Shown piece after piece: positions 51,242 through 61,154 of a stretch of 64,000 bases of DNA (positions are counted from its first letter, which is position 1; each line of letters opens with the position of its first letter). The DNA lies in contig NZ_CP051230.1 of NCBI RefSeq assembly GCF_017792385.1, positions 2,232,001-2,296,000 of the forward strand, read 5' to 3'. Under the pieces are notes generated by a model, which saw only the letters and a program-made list of their open reading frames with translations, was not told the DNA's origin and made no database searches. The translations under genes and the position numbers were made by a program. The DNA is from Hyphomonas sp. Lineage in GTDB: Bacteria > Pseudomonadota > Alphaproteobacteria > Caulobacterales > Hyphomonadaceae.

Positions 51242-53121
51242 TCGAGGCTGGTCATTTCGCGGCCTTTCTGGCGCTGGCAGCGGCGCTGGCGCAGGGCCTG
51301 TTCGGCCTGACCGGGCAAAGGCGGCTGGCCGGTCTGGCGGCCTATGGCGGCTTTGCCGTGATGACCCTGTCCTTCGCCACGCTGATCATTGCGTTTGTGC
51401 GCTCGGACTTCTCCGTGGCGCTGGTGGCGAACAATTCCCACACGCTGAAGCCGATGCTGTACAAGGTCGCCGGGGCATGGGGAAACCATGAAGGGTCGAT
51501 GGCGCTGTGGTGTCTGGTGACGCTCGGGTTCGGCGCCGCCGGGGCGGCCTGGATGCGGACGGGGCGGGACGTGCTGGAAGCCCGCGCGCTGGGCATTCAG
51601 GGCCTGCTGGGCGTTGGCGCGCTGGCCTATCTCCTGTTTGCCTCGTCCCCCTTCCTGCGGCTCGATCCGGCTCCGTTCCAGGGAGTCGGCCTCAATCCGC
51701 TGCTTCAGGATCCGGCGCTGAGTTTCCATCCGCCGATGCTCTATCTCGGCTATGTGGGATATTCCTTCGTGTTTGCCCTTGCCGCAGCCGGCCTGATGGA
51801 AGGGCGGATCGATGCCGTCTGGGCGCGGGAGGCGCGCCGCTGGTCTCTCGCCGCGTTCGCGCCCCTGACGCTGGGCATCGCGCTGGGCTCCTACTGGGCC
51901 TATTACGAGCTGGGCTGGGGCGGCTGGTGGTTCTGGGACCCGGTGGAGAACGCCTCTCTGATGCCATGGCTGATCGGGGCGGCGTTGTTGCATTCGGTGG
52001 TGGTGACGGAAAAGCGCGAAGGCTTTGCGGCCTGGTCGGCGCTGCTGGCGGTGCTGGCCTTCCTGTTCTCGATCATGGGGGCGTTCCTGGTGCGGTCCGG
52101 CATCCTGACCTCCGTGCACGCCTTTGCGGTGGATCCGACACGAGGAAAGCTGCTGCTGTTCGGCCTGCTGGCCTATGGCGGGTTTGCGCTGGTCCTGTTT
52201 GCCTTGCGTGCGCCGAAGCTGACCGGCGGCAAGCCCTGGCAGCTGCTCAGCCGGGAAGGTGCGCTGATGGCCAACAATATCGTGCTGATGGTGGCGGCGC
52301 TGACTGTGCTGCTCGGCACGCTGTTCCCGCTGATCGCGGAGGCCGCCGGCCGGACGATCTCCGTGGGCGAGCCTTATTTCAATCTTACCTTCACGCCGAT
52401 GCTCGGCCTGTTGCTGGTCATTCTGCCGGTGGTTCAGGCCTGGGCCTGGGGCAAGGCGGATTTGAAATCCTGGACGAAATGGGCGCTGGGCGGCGCCGGC
52501 CTCATCGCGGTCTTCCTGGCGCTTGGGGTAGGGCTTTGGAGTATTTCCATCGGCGCCGCGCTCGGCCTCGCGCTCGGCATCTGGCTGGTCTTCGGCGCGG
52601 TCTGGGAACTCAAGCGCCGGGCGGTCACGCCGGGCCGCGTGTTCCGCCTGCCGCCGCGGGTCTGGGGCATGACGCTGGCACATCTGGGGCTCGGCCTGTT
52701 CGTGATCGGCGCGGTGGTCGAAACCACGGGACGGTATGAAACAACGGTGGCGCTGGCCGAAGGCGGCTCGGCCAAGGTAATCGGCTGGACGCTGACCCTC
52801 GATCAGGTACGGGCCATCGAGGGGCCGAACTGGTATGCAGACCGCGCGGTTCTGACCGCGACGCGAGGGGGAGCGACGGCCCTGCTGACGCCGATGAAAC
52901 GCTATTACCCGGCGGCGCAGATGCCGACGACGGAAACCGCGATCCACAAGACCGGCACGGGGGACCTCTATGCGGCGCTGGGAGAGCAGCGCATGGTGGA
53001 GGGCGAACCGCGCTGGGTGTTCCGGGTCTACTACAATCCGCTGATCGATCTGGTATATTTCGGGGTGATCCTGATGGCGCTGGGCGGTGTGTTCAGCCTG
53101 TGGCCAAGGCGGAAGACGTGA
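51238..53121 (+). CDS. ccmF: Cytochrome c haem lyase subunit CcmF (CycK)
   Basis: 627 residues with about 14 hydrophobic segments. The haem-handling WWD domain GWGGWWFWDPVENASL lies at about 226-241. His ligands are expected in adjacent segments. CcmF works with CcmH/CcmI to transfer haem from CcmE to apocytochrome. ATGA overlap with ccmE at the start and TGATG with ccmH at the end. Confidence 0.95.
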   Translation: MIEAGHFAAFLALAAALAQGLFGLTGQRRLAGLAAYGGFAVMTLSFATLIIAFVRSDFSVALVANNSHTLKPMLYKVAGAWGNHEGSMALWCLVTLGFGAAGAAWMRTGRDVLEARALGIQGLLGVGALAYLLFASSPFLRLDPAPFQGVGLNPLLQDPALSFHPPMLYLGYVGYSFVFALAAAGLMEGRIDAVWAREARRWSLAAFAPLTLGIALGSYWAYYELGWGGWWFWDPVENASLMPWLIGAALLHSVVVTEKREGFAAWSALLAVLAFLFSIMGAFLVRSGILTSVHAFAVDPTRGKLLLFGLLAYGGFALVLFALRAPKLTGGKPWQLLSREGALMANNIVLMVAALTVLLGTLFPLIAEAAGRTISVGEPYFNLTFTPMLGLLLVILPVVQAWAWGKADLKSWTKWALGGAGLIAVFLALGVGLWSISIGAALGLALGIWLVFGAVWELKRRAVTPGRVFRLPPRVWGMTLAHLGLGLFVIGAVVETTGRYETTVALAEGGSAKVIGWTLTLDQVRAIEGPNWYADRAVLTATRGGATALLTPMKRYYPAAQMPTTETAIHKTGTGDLYAALGEQRMVEGEPRWVFRVYYNPLIDLVYFGVILMALGGVFSLWPRRKT

Positions 53122-53537
53122 TGAGAACCCTGTTGCTGACGCTGTTTGCGCTCTGCCTGCCGCTCCTTGCGGGGGCAGAGGATGTCGCGCTGGACGACCC
53201 CGCGCAGGAGGCCCGGGCGCAGGCACTGATGCGGGAATTGCGCTGTGTGGCGTGCGAGAATGAACCGATCTCGCAGTCGGCCGCACCGATCGCGGAAGAC
53301 ATGCGGGCCCGTGTGCGGGACATGATCGAGGATGGCGCCAGCGATGAAGACGTGCGGACCTGGTTCGAGGACCGGTATGGAGAATTCGTCCTGTTCCGTC
53401 CGAAGGCGGAGGGCATGGCCGGCTGGCTGCTCTGGACCGGGCCGTTCCTCCTGTTGTTGGCGGGGCTGGCCATCGGCCTGCGCATTGCCACGGGGCGCAG
53501 GGCGGCTGCCGACCCGGTCGAGCCGGAAGACGCCTAG
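53121..53537 (+). CDS. ccmH: Cytochrome c maturation thiol protein CcmH (CycL)
   Basis: 138 residues. Signal peptide to about 18, the LRCVAC motif (Cys42/Cys45) for reducing apocytochrome thiols, and a C-terminal membrane anchor (WLLWTGPFLLLLAGLAIGL). The motif reads LRCVACENEPI instead of the common LRCLVCQNQS. No ccmG stands between ccmF and ccmH, so the thioredoxin of this pathway must lie elsewhere, as in the rhizobial cycHJKL layout. Confidence 0.95.
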   Translation: MRTLLLTLFALCLPLLAGAEDVALDDPAQEARAQALMRELRCVACENEPISQSAAPIAEDMRARVRDMIEDGASDEDVRTWFEDRYGEFVLFRPKAEGMAGWLLWTGPFLLLLAGLAIGLRIATGRRAAADPVEPEDA

Positions 53538-54217
53538 TAGAGCCCTGCCGGGACGAAGACGGTTCCGCCAAGCCAGACAATCCACCCACCGAGCGCAATG
53601 AAGGGCCCGAATGGAATGGGCGTCTCGGCGTCTGCCTTGCGCAGCCCCATTGCCGACAGGCCAAGCACGCCGATCAGGGCCGATGCCGAGGCTATGAGCA
53701 TGATGGGCGCCAGTCCGGCCCAGCCGGTCCACACGCCCAGCGCGCCGAGCAGTTTCGCGTCTCCGCGTCCGAGCCCGTCGCGGCCCCTCCACCGCCGATA
53801 GGCAACTTCCACGGCGACCAGCACGCCATAGCCGGCCAGCCCGCCGATGAAATGCGGCTGCCATGCGTCCGCCCGATGAAGCCAGACCATTGTGATGCCC
53901 AGCAGCGCGGTCAGACCGGTCAGCGGATCGGGCAGGGTCAGCGTACGGATGTCGATGACGGCCAGCGCCAGCAGCAGGCCGCCCAAGCCGAGCGTCAACA
54001 AGAGCGTGCCATCTGGCGCAAAGGCGAATGCGCTGGCCAGCACCACCAGTCCGGCACAGAACCAGAGAAACAGTGTCAGCGCATTGGGCAAGGGCGGTAT
54101 CCTTCTGCCTGTCCGGGGAGCATTCGCTTCAAGAGCATTGGCCGATCCGGAAATCAACGTGCCCGCCCGTTTCAATCTGTGAGACAGGGAAGAAAGGGAT
54201 GCCGACGCCGCTCCCAT
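53534..54217 (-). CDS. Type IV prepilin peptidase (A24 family), peptidase domain only
   Basis: 227 residues from the ATG at 54217 (the open frame runs to 54589, but that part is not protein-like). Aspartyl-protease motifs are present: DIRTLTLPD near residues 95-103 and GRGDAKLLG near 150-158. The N-terminal cysteine/methylase domain of PilD is absent, as in CpaA/TadV-like enzymes. It processes prepilins for Flp/Tad or type IV pili. It converges with ccmH and overlaps its end by four bases. Confidence 0.85.
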   Translation of the reverse strand: MGAASASLSSLSHRLKRAGTLISGSANALEANAPRTGRRIPPLPNALTLFLWFCAGLVVLASAFAFAPDGTLLLTLGLGGLLLALAVIDIRTLTLPDPLTGLTALLGITMVWLHRADAWQPHFIGGLAGYGVLVAVEVAYRRWRGRDGLGRGDAKLLGALGVWTGWAGLAPIMLIASASALIGVLGLSAMGLRKADAETPIPFGPFIALGGWIVWLGGTVFVPAGLY

Positions 54218-54741
54218 AACACTCGTCAGCTGGGTGGGGACGCGCTTGACGATTGCAATGGTCCGGAGCGGATGTCCTGGCAGGGACACAAGAACTCCGG
54301 TGGCGAATGCCGCAGCGCCTGAAACAGGGCCAATGCGACGCCGGCAAGAGGTGAAGGGACTTTCCCGAGAGAGTGCCGGGTGACGGAAGGGCCCCTGCCG
54401 CGTGGCGGTGAAGACGCTTCCTGATCCGATACCTTTGGTCAGCCCCAAACCGATCTTGTGGCGGAGAATGGGCGCAAAATGCGGACCGGACAAGGGGTTT
54501 TCAGTTGTTTCGGGAAAAACCTGCGGAGAATCAGGTAGGTGTATGGTGTCTGATTCGTTCATGCTCAGATTGCCGTGTGAGACCGTCAATCAAGGACGTC
54601 GGCCAGGGGGCCGCGGATTGCGGGACTGACAGACACCGGGAAATCGCCTTACTGTCTTTTAATGACCACAATGCTTGTGGCAGGTTTATGTTGGCCCACA
54701 TGCCCAATAGCAGTAAATTTTTCAGTGACTTGGAGACAGTA
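54218..54741. other. 524-base intergenic region before degP
   Basis: No gene is supported. It must carry the promoters for the prepilin peptidase (leftward) and degP (rightward). An AT-rich stretch near 54640-54735, ending just before GGAG (54732), is the likely degP leader. I see no clear sigma-E or CpxR box. Confidence 0.5.
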
Positions 54742-56274
54742 ATGAAGACAACCGGCATCTCGAGACAGGCCATGGTGGCGGCGCTGGTCGGCGCAGCAAT
54801 GGTGGGCTCGGTCGCTCTGGCCCCGCAGGTCTTCAGCCCTGAAGCCGGGGCGCAGCCGATCCAGATCGAGGCGCCGCGCGGTGCGCCGCTCAGCTTTGCC
54901 GACCTGATCGAACAGGTCGAGCCCGCCGTGGTCAGCGTCAACGTTACGACCGAGCGCGAGGTCAGCCGGCTTGGCGACATGCAGCAATTCTTCGAACAAT
55001 TCCGGGGCATGCCCGGCCTGGACGAGTTCATGGAGGAGCGTCGTCAGGAACAGGAAGAAGAACCGGAAACGCGCGAGGGCCGCTCCCTCGGCTCGGGCTT
55101 CTTCATTTCCCGTGACGGCTATATCGTGACCAACAATCACGTGGTCGAGGGCGCCACAGCCATTCAGGTCGTGCTGAAGGACGGGTCTGAACTGGACGCC
55201 GAACTGGTGGGCACGGATGCCCAGACCGATCTGGCCGTCCTGCGGGTCACCGAGACCGGTGAGTATCCGTTCGTGACGTTTGGCGACTCCCGTGCCATGC
55301 GCAAGGGGGACTGGGTCGTCGCGCTGGGCAACCCGTTCGGCCTCGGCGGCACGGCGACGGCGGGCATCCTGTCGGCAGACGGCCGCGAGATCGGCCCGGA
55401 CAGCCCCTATACGGACTTCCTCCAGATCGATGCTTCCATCAACCGGGGCAATTCCGGCGGGCCGACCTTTGACCTGAACGGCAATGTGGTCGGTGTGAAC
55501 ACGGCGATCTTTTCGCCGACGGGCGGGTCTGTCGGGATCGGCTTTGCCATCCCGGCAGAACTCGCCGAAGAGGTGACCCAGGCGCTGATCAAGGACGGCA
55601 AGGTGTCCCGCGGCTGGCTGGGCGTTGCCATCCAGGACCTGACCGATGACATGGCCGAGGCGCAGGGCCTGAAGGATGCGAAAGGCGCGATCATCGCGGA
55701 CGTCACCGGCGGCAGCCCGGCCGAAAAGGGCGGGCTCGAGCGCGGTGACATCATCCTGTCCGTCAATGGCGACAAGGTGACCGATGCCACGTCCACCACG
55801 CGGCTGGTCGGCAAGCTGATCGCCAACACGTCGAACCGGTTCGAGATCATTCGCGGCGGCAAGAAGCAGACGGTCAACGTCGTGGTCGGCGAACGCCCGG
55901 CCAATCCGAACGCAATTGTCCGCCCGGCTTCCTCGTCCGATACGCCCGGCGTGAAGGCCGATGGCGCGACGATCACCGAACTCGGCGCCACATTCGAGCC
56001 GATGGATGACGAGCTGCGCACACGGCTCGGCCTGAAATCCGGCGAGAACGGCCTGGTTGTCACGGGTGTGACGAAGGAAGGCGTCATGGAAGATGCGGGC
56101 TTCCAGCCGGGCATGGTGATCCTGGAAGTGAACAACAAGCCGGCAACAAGCGTTGAGGCCCTGCGCAAGGCAATCGATGAGGCCAAGCGCGCCAAGCGGA
56201 CGAAAATTCTGGTCGCGGTCCGGATCGGGCAGATCACGAATTATCGTACCATTGACCTGTCGGACGCCGAATAG
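54742..56274 (+). CDS. degP: Periplasmic serine protease/chaperone DegP (Do-like)
   Basis: 510 residues from ATG 54742 (GGAG upstream). Signal region at the start, trypsin-like protease with triad His133 (TNNHVVEG), Asp163 (AQTDLAVL) and Ser238 (GNSGGP), and two PDZ domains (about 290-375 and 415-500). It degrades or refolds misfolded envelope proteins. The position between cycHJKL and a two-component pair matches rhizobial synteny, and the pair downstream may sense envelope stress. Confidence 0.95.
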   Translation: MKTTGISRQAMVAALVGAAMVGSVALAPQVFSPEAGAQPIQIEAPRGAPLSFADLIEQVEPAVVSVNVTTEREVSRLGDMQQFFEQFRGMPGLDEFMEERRQEQEEEPETREGRSLGSGFFISRDGYIVTNNHVVEGATAIQVVLKDGSELDAELVGTDAQTDLAVLRVTETGEYPFVTFGDSRAMRKGDWVVALGNPFGLGGTATAGILSADGREIGPDSPYTDFLQIDASINRGNSGGPTFDLNGNVVGVNTAIFSPTGGSVGIGFAIPAELAEEVTQALIKDGKVSRGWLGVAIQDLTDDMAEAQGLKDAKGAIIADVTGGSPAEKGGLERGDIILSVNGDKVTDATSTTRLVGKLIANTSNRFEIIRGGKKQTVNVVVGERPANPNAIVRPASSSDTPGVKADGATITELGATFEPMDDELRTRLGLKSGENGLVVTGVTKEGVMEDAGFQPGMVILEVNNKPATSVEALRKAIDEAKRAKRTKILVAVRIGQITNYRTIDLSDAE

Positions 56275-56283
56275 GAGACGCCG

Positions 56284-56982
56284 ATGCTGGAGACTGTACA
56301 GGAAGACGCCATGCATGTGCTCGTGATTGAAGACGATATCGAGATGGCCAGCTTCATCGAGAAGGTTCTCGTGGATGCGGGCCACAGGGTGGACATGGCC
56401 ACCGATGGCGACAGCGGCTTGGCCATGGCGCGGGCGTCCGAATTCGACGCACTGGTCGTGGACCGGATGCTGCCGGAGAAGGACGGGCTGACGCTGGTCA
56501 AGGAATATCGCGAGGCCGGCGGCAAGACGCCGACCCTGTTCCTGTCGGCACTGGGCGATGTCCAGAACCGGGTGCAGGGGCTGAAGGTTGGCGCGGATGA
56601 CTATCTCGCCAAGCCGTTTGCCCCGGCCGAACTGGCCGCGCGTGTCGAGGCGCTGGGCCGCCGCCTGCCGGTGGAGCAGCAGGTGACGGTGCTGAAGGCC
56701 GGCGATCTGGAAATGAACCTGCTGACCCGCAAGGTCACGCGCGCCGGCCAGAAGATTGACCTGCAGCCGCGCGAGTTCCGCCTGCTGGAATACCTGATGC
56801 GCCACGCCGGACAGGTCGTCACGCGGACCATGCTGCTGGAGAAGGTGTGGGATTACAATTTCGACCCCCAGACCAATGTCATCGATGTTCACATCTCCCG
56901 CCTGCGCGCGAAGATCGACAAGGAGTTCGACGAGCCCCTGCTGCACACCGTGCGGGGGGCCGGGTATCGCCTGCAGGGCTAG
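56284..56982 (+). CDS. OmpR-family response regulator
   Basis: 232 residues from ATG 56284 (AGGAG upstream; ATG 56311 with GGAAG is also plausible). Phospho-acceptor D60 (LVVDRMLP), acidic pocket EDD, and a C-terminal winged helix (IDLQPREFRLLEYLMRH ... NVIDVHISRLRAKID). It starts nine bases after degP, so probably the same operon. Confidence 0.93.
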   Translation: MLETVQEDAMHVLVIEDDIEMASFIEKVLVDAGHRVDMATDGDSGLAMARASEFDALVVDRMLPEKDGLTLVKEYREAGGKTPTLFLSALGDVQNRVQGLKVGADDYLAKPFAPAELAARVEALGRRLPVEQQVTVLKAGDLEMNLLTRKVTRAGQKIDLQPREFRLLEYLMRHAGQVVTRTMLLEKVWDYNFDPQTNVIDVHISRLRAKIDKEFDEPLLHTVRGAGYRLQG

Positions 56983-57015
56983 ACGCCCGGGCAGGCGGCT
57001 GGCACCAAGCACGGC

Positions 57016-58416
57016 ATGAGACTCGCCCTGCCGACATTCCTGAAGACGACCACGTTCAAGCTGGCGCTGATCTACAGCGCCATGTTCGCGGCGTTTTCGG
57101 CTGCCCTTCTGGTCTATCTGTACTATTCGACGGTCTACTACATCCGCACCGAAAGCGAGCGGCGGATGGACCTCGAATTCGAGCAATTGGGCAATGCCTA
57201 TTTCACCGGCGGGATGGAACGACTCAGCCAGTCCGTTCTGGAGCGGATGACCCGTACCGGATCGACCTATTTCTACTATCTCGAAGACTCGTCCGGCCGG
57301 AAGATTGCTGGTCATTTCGGGCGCATGCCTACCACGCCGCCGGCTGCGGATGTCCAGACAGTGTATTTCGAGTTCCGCCAGCAGGAGCCTGACGGGACGG
57401 AGATTTTCCGCCCGGCCGCCGGGCGGATTGTGCGGCTGCGCGACAATGGTGGGGCATTGCTGGTGGCCTTCGACACCGCTCAGCAGACCGCCATTGTGGG
57501 CCGCATCCAGCGTGCCATCGTGATTGCCGCACCGATCGGCCTTCTGTTCTCTCTCCTGGGGGGCATTCTGATTTCGCGCGGGGCGGCCCGGCGCGCCGAT
57601 GAACTGGCCCGGACGGCCGAGGCCGTGATGGGCGGAGAACTCGGCCGGCGCGCACCGGTGCGCGGATCCGGCGACGAGTTCGACCGTCTGGCCTCGCGCC
57701 TGAATGCGATGCTGGACCAGATCGAGAAACTGGTCGAGGCGACTCGCAATACCGGCAACGCCATCGCGCATGATTTGCGCTCGCCCTTGTCGCGCTTGCG
57801 CAACCGGCTGGAGATCTCGCTGGCGGAACCCATGTCGCAGGAACGCGCCGAAGCCGCCCTTGAGGAAACCGTTCTGGAAGTCGACCGGGTGCTCGGCACG
57901 TTCAACGCCATTCTGCGCCTTGCCAGACTGGAGGCCGGGGCCGAGGGCGAACGTGTGCGCATGGATGTGTCGGAACTGGGCGAGGAACTTGCCGAACTGT
58001 TCGACCCGGCCTGCGAGGAAGCCGGCCTGACCTTCAAGAGCCAGATTTCCCGCAATCTGGTCATCCTGGCCGACCGCGACCTGGTGGGGCAGGCCCTGTC
58101 GAACCTTCTGGACAATGCCGTGAAATACACACCCGAAGGCGGCGCCATCACCTTTACCATCGCGCGCGGCCCCAATGGCCATGTCGACATGATTGTCACC
58201 GATTCCGGCCCCGGCGTGCCTGCCGAGGCGCGCGAACGCGTTGTTCAGAGATTTCAGCGCATGGATTCCGCGCGTACCCAGCCAGGCTCCGGCCTTGGCC
58301 TGGCGCTGGTGGATTCGGTGGCCGACATGCATGGCGGGCAGCTGATCCTGACCGATGCCGGCGGCCCTCCCGACCGGCCCGGCCTGAAGGCGATCCTGCG
58401 CCTGCCGAGAGCCTGA
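57016..58416 (+). CDS. Sensor histidine kinase, partner of the preceding regulator
   Basis: 466 residues. Membrane helices (about 14-40 and 165-190) flank a periplasmic sensor. HAMP, phospho-acceptor His252 (NAIAHDLRSPLSRL), and HATPase motifs NLLDNAVKYTP, DSGPGVP and GSGLGLALV. Co-encoded with degP and glnE, probably monitoring envelope state. Seven bases separate it from glnE. Confidence 0.92.
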   Translation: MRLALPTFLKTTTFKLALIYSAMFAAFSAALLVYLYYSTVYYIRTESERRMDLEFEQLGNAYFTGGMERLSQSVLERMTRTGSTYFYYLEDSSGRKIAGHFGRMPTTPPAADVQTVYFEFRQQEPDGTEIFRPAAGRIVRLRDNGGALLVAFDTAQQTAIVGRIQRAIVIAAPIGLLFSLLGGILISRGAARRADELARTAEAVMGGELGRRAPVRGSGDEFDRLASRLNAMLDQIEKLVEATRNTGNAIAHDLRSPLSRLRNRLEISLAEPMSQERAEAALEETVLEVDRVLGTFNAILRLARLEAGAEGERVRMDVSELGEELAELFDPACEEAGLTFKSQISRNLVILADRDLVGQALSNLLDNAVKYTPEGGAITFTIARGPNGHVDMIVTDSGPGVPAEARERVVQRFQRMDSARTQPGSGLGLALVDSVADMHGGQLILTDAGGPPDRPGLKAILRLPRA

Positions 58417-58423
58417 GGCCCCC

Positions 58424-61087
58424 ATGCTGACACTTGCCCCGATTGCCACCACGCCCGAGGCCGCGCTTGCACAGGCCCTGCCGGCAGCGCCCTATTTGCG
58501 GCGGCTGCATGATACCGGCGTTGCAGGGCATTGGCGCGATGCGCTGCAGGTCGTTCGCGACATTCCGGCCGCCCTGCCGGAGGCCGAGGCCATGGCGGCC
58601 ATGCGGCGCGCGAAGGCACAGCTGCACCTGTCCCTGGCAGCGGAAGACCTTTCGGGCACGCTGCCGGTCATGAGTGTGACGCGCGCCTTGAGTGAATTTG
58701 CCGAAGAATGCCTGGAGGCCGCCCTGCGGGTGACGCTGGCCCGCCGGTCTGTGGACGGGGCAGGCATCTTTGCCGTGGCGCTGGGCAAGATGGGCGCCTA
58801 TGAGCTGAACTATTCCAGCGACATCGATATCTGTGTCTTCTACGATCCGGACGTTTTCATGGCCGGGGATTTTACCGCCGGGGAGGTGGCTCAGCGGATT
58901 GCCCGCGATATCGTCCGCATGATGCAGGAATCGACCGGCGACGGCTATGTGTTCCGCACCGATCTGCGCCTGAGGCCAGACCCGTCCTCGACGCCGCTGG
59001 CCGTGTCGACGCGCATGGCCGATGTCTATTATGAAAGTGTCGGCCAGAACTGGGAACGCATGGTCTGGATCAAGGGGCGCCCGACAGCCGGAGACCGTGC
59101 GTGTGCAGATCGCTTTCTCAAGGTGCTGACCCCGTTCGTCTGGCGCCGCAATCTGGACTATTGGGCGATTGCCGACATTCAGGCCATCAAACGCATGATC
59201 AACAGCAAGGTCGGCAGTGCTGGTCTTGAGACCGTGTCCCCGGATGTGAAGCTGGGGCCGGGCGGCATTCGCGAGGTCGAATTCTTTGCCCAGACGCAGC
59301 AGCTGATCCTTGGCGGACGCCAGCCCGAACTGAGAGACCGTACCACGTTGGGCGCTCTGGCGGCACTTACGGCGGCCGGTGTTGTGGAGCGGCAAACAGC
59401 GGACGAACTGGAGACCGCCTATCTCGCGCTGCGAAATCTGGAACACCGCGTGCAGATGCGGCGGGACGAGCAGACCCATACCGTTCCGGCCGGGGAAGAT
59501 GACCGGCGGGATGTCGCGATGCTGTGCGGCTATGAGGACCTGGCCGCCTTCGACCGGGACCTGCAGGCGACGCGGCGCTGTGTGCAGGCGCATTATGATG
59601 CCCTGTTCGCCCATGAGGACCGCGCGCTGGACGAAAGCCCGCTGGGCAATCTCGTCTTTACCGGCGTGGATGATGATCCCGGCACGGTCGAGACATTGGC
59701 GTCCCTCGGGTTCAGTGATCCCAGCGCAGCGATCGAATCGATCCGGTCGTGGCACCGCGGGCGTGTGCCGGCAACCCGCACGGCGCGCGGCCGGGAATTG
59801 CTGACCGCACTTCTGCCGGGCCTGCTGGCCGCCATGGGGCGGACCGGTGAAGCGGACGAGGCGTTTCGCTGGTTCTCGCGATTCTTCGAGGGCCTGTCCT
59901 CTGGTGTGCAGACCTTGTCCATGCTGCTGGCGGAGAAGACCCTGCTGGATGATCTCGTCGCCACATTGGCGCTGGCGCCGCGGCTGGCGCAGATCCTGTC
60001 ACGCCGGCCCGATTTGCTGGAGGCGCTGGTCAGCCGTCAGGAGCCGCCGCGGCCGGACATTGACGACTCCTTCGATTTCGATGCGGCACTGGATGCCTGG
60101 CGGCGCTATCACCGGGAACAAAATTTCCTGATCGGCCACCGATTGCTTCACGGCCTGATCAATGCCCGTGATGCCGGAACGCACTGGTCGGATCTGGCAG
60201 ACGAGACCATTCAGGAGATGGCGGCGGCCGCAGAACGGGAAACGGCGCGGCGCTATGGTCCGCCACCCGGCAGCTGGGGCATCTTTGCCATGGGCAAGCT
60301 GGGCGGGCGGGAACTGACCGCCGGGTCAGATCTCGACATCCTCGTGATCTATGATGCGGACCCGATGGAGGCGCAGACCTGGTACACACGATTCACCCAG
60401 CGCCTGATCACGGCCCTGACCGCTCCGACGGCGGAAGGCGAACTTTATGAAGTGGATATGCGGCTGCGTCCGTCCGGAGGGGCCGGTCCGGTGGCTGTCA
60501 GCGTGCCGGCCTTCGATCGCTATCAGAACGAGGATGCCTGGACGTGGGAGCACATGGCGCTGACCCGGCTGCGCCCCGTGGCAGGTGACGAGGCGCTGGG
60601 ATACCGTATTCTGGACATTGCCCATGATGCCATTGTCGCACGGGCGGCCCGCGATGACGGGACCATCGCCAAGGATATCACGGACATGCGTCAGAGGCTC
60701 TATCGCGAGAAGCCGGGCAAGGGGCTGTGGGATCTGAAATCCGCCGAGGGCGGTCTTGTGGATGCGGAATTCGTCATCCAGCAGGACATGCTGCTGGCAG
60801 GCAGGCCGGACGCGATCCTGGCCAATACGCGCGCCGCCATTGCGCAGGCCAGCCTGCCGGAGGCTGACCGGGCCGTGCTGGAAGAAGGCGTTGTGTTCCT
60901 GCAGTCGCTCCAGCAGGTGCACCGGCTGGCGCTGGGCGGCGAATTGACCGCTGCCGACCTGCCTCAAGGCCTGAAGGAACGGCTCTGCCGGTCTGTTGAC
61001 CTGCCGGATTTCAGTGCGCTGGAAGCAGAAATATCATCAATAAAATCAAGGATTCATGGCCTGACCGTAAAAAAACTCCAGCTTTAG
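58424..61087 (+). CDS. glnE: Bifunctional glutamine synthetase adenylyltransferase/deadenylase
   Basis: 887 residues, slightly shorter than the usual 940-1000, mainly at the N-terminus. Two nucleotidyltransferase repeats each carry the G(A/R)YELNYSSDIDI-type and GRELTAGSDLDIL motifs (about 125 and 630), with PII-UMP/GlnB regulatory helices between. It adenylylates glutamine synthetase in nitrogen excess and removes AMP in limitation. Last gene of the degP block. Confidence 0.95.
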   Translation: MLTLAPIATTPEAALAQALPAAPYLRRLHDTGVAGHWRDALQVVRDIPAALPEAEAMAAMRRAKAQLHLSLAAEDLSGTLPVMSVTRALSEFAEECLEAALRVTLARRSVDGAGIFAVALGKMGAYELNYSSDIDICVFYDPDVFMAGDFTAGEVAQRIARDIVRMMQESTGDGYVFRTDLRLRPDPSSTPLAVSTRMADVYYESVGQNWERMVWIKGRPTAGDRACADRFLKVLTPFVWRRNLDYWAIADIQAIKRMINSKVGSAGLETVSPDVKLGPGGIREVEFFAQTQQLILGGRQPELRDRTTLGALAALTAAGVVERQTADELETAYLALRNLEHRVQMRRDEQTHTVPAGEDDRRDVAMLCGYEDLAAFDRDLQATRRCVQAHYDALFAHEDRALDESPLGNLVFTGVDDDPGTVETLASLGFSDPSAAIESIRSWHRGRVPATRTARGRELLTALLPGLLAAMGRTGEADEAFRWFSRFFEGLSSGVQTLSMLLAEKTLLDDLVATLALAPRLAQILSRRPDLLEALVSRQEPPRPDIDDSFDFDAALDAWRRYHREQNFLIGHRLLHGLINARDAGTHWSDLADETIQEMAAAAERETARRYGPPPGSWGIFAMGKLGGRELTAGSDLDILVIYDADPMEAQTWYTRFTQRLITALTAPTAEGELYEVDMRLRPSGGAGPVAVSVPAFDRYQNEDAWTWEHMALTRLRPVAGDEALGYRILDIAHDAIVARAARDDGTIAKDITDMRQRLYREKPGKGLWDLKSAEGGLVDAEFVIQQDMLLAGRPDAILANTRAAIAQASLPEADRAVLEEGVVFLQSLQQVHRLALGGELTAADLPQGLKERLCRSVDLPDFSALEAEISSIKSRIHGLTVKKLQL

Positions 61088-61154
61088 GCGACGGATTATC
61101 AGATGGCCCCCGTTCAATACGCGATGGGTGAGTTAATCAAACGGAGTTTATTCC

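Noticed and set aside
51202..53664. 820-codon open frame opposite ccmF/ccmH
   Set aside because: Arg/Pro/Gln-rich shadow without recognisable domains; the plus-strand genes have intact WWD and LRCxxC motifs.
54649..58452. 1267-codon open frame on the minus strand
   Set aside because: It spans the antisense of degP, a response regulator and a kinase, all with clear motifs; a single protein crossing them is not credible.
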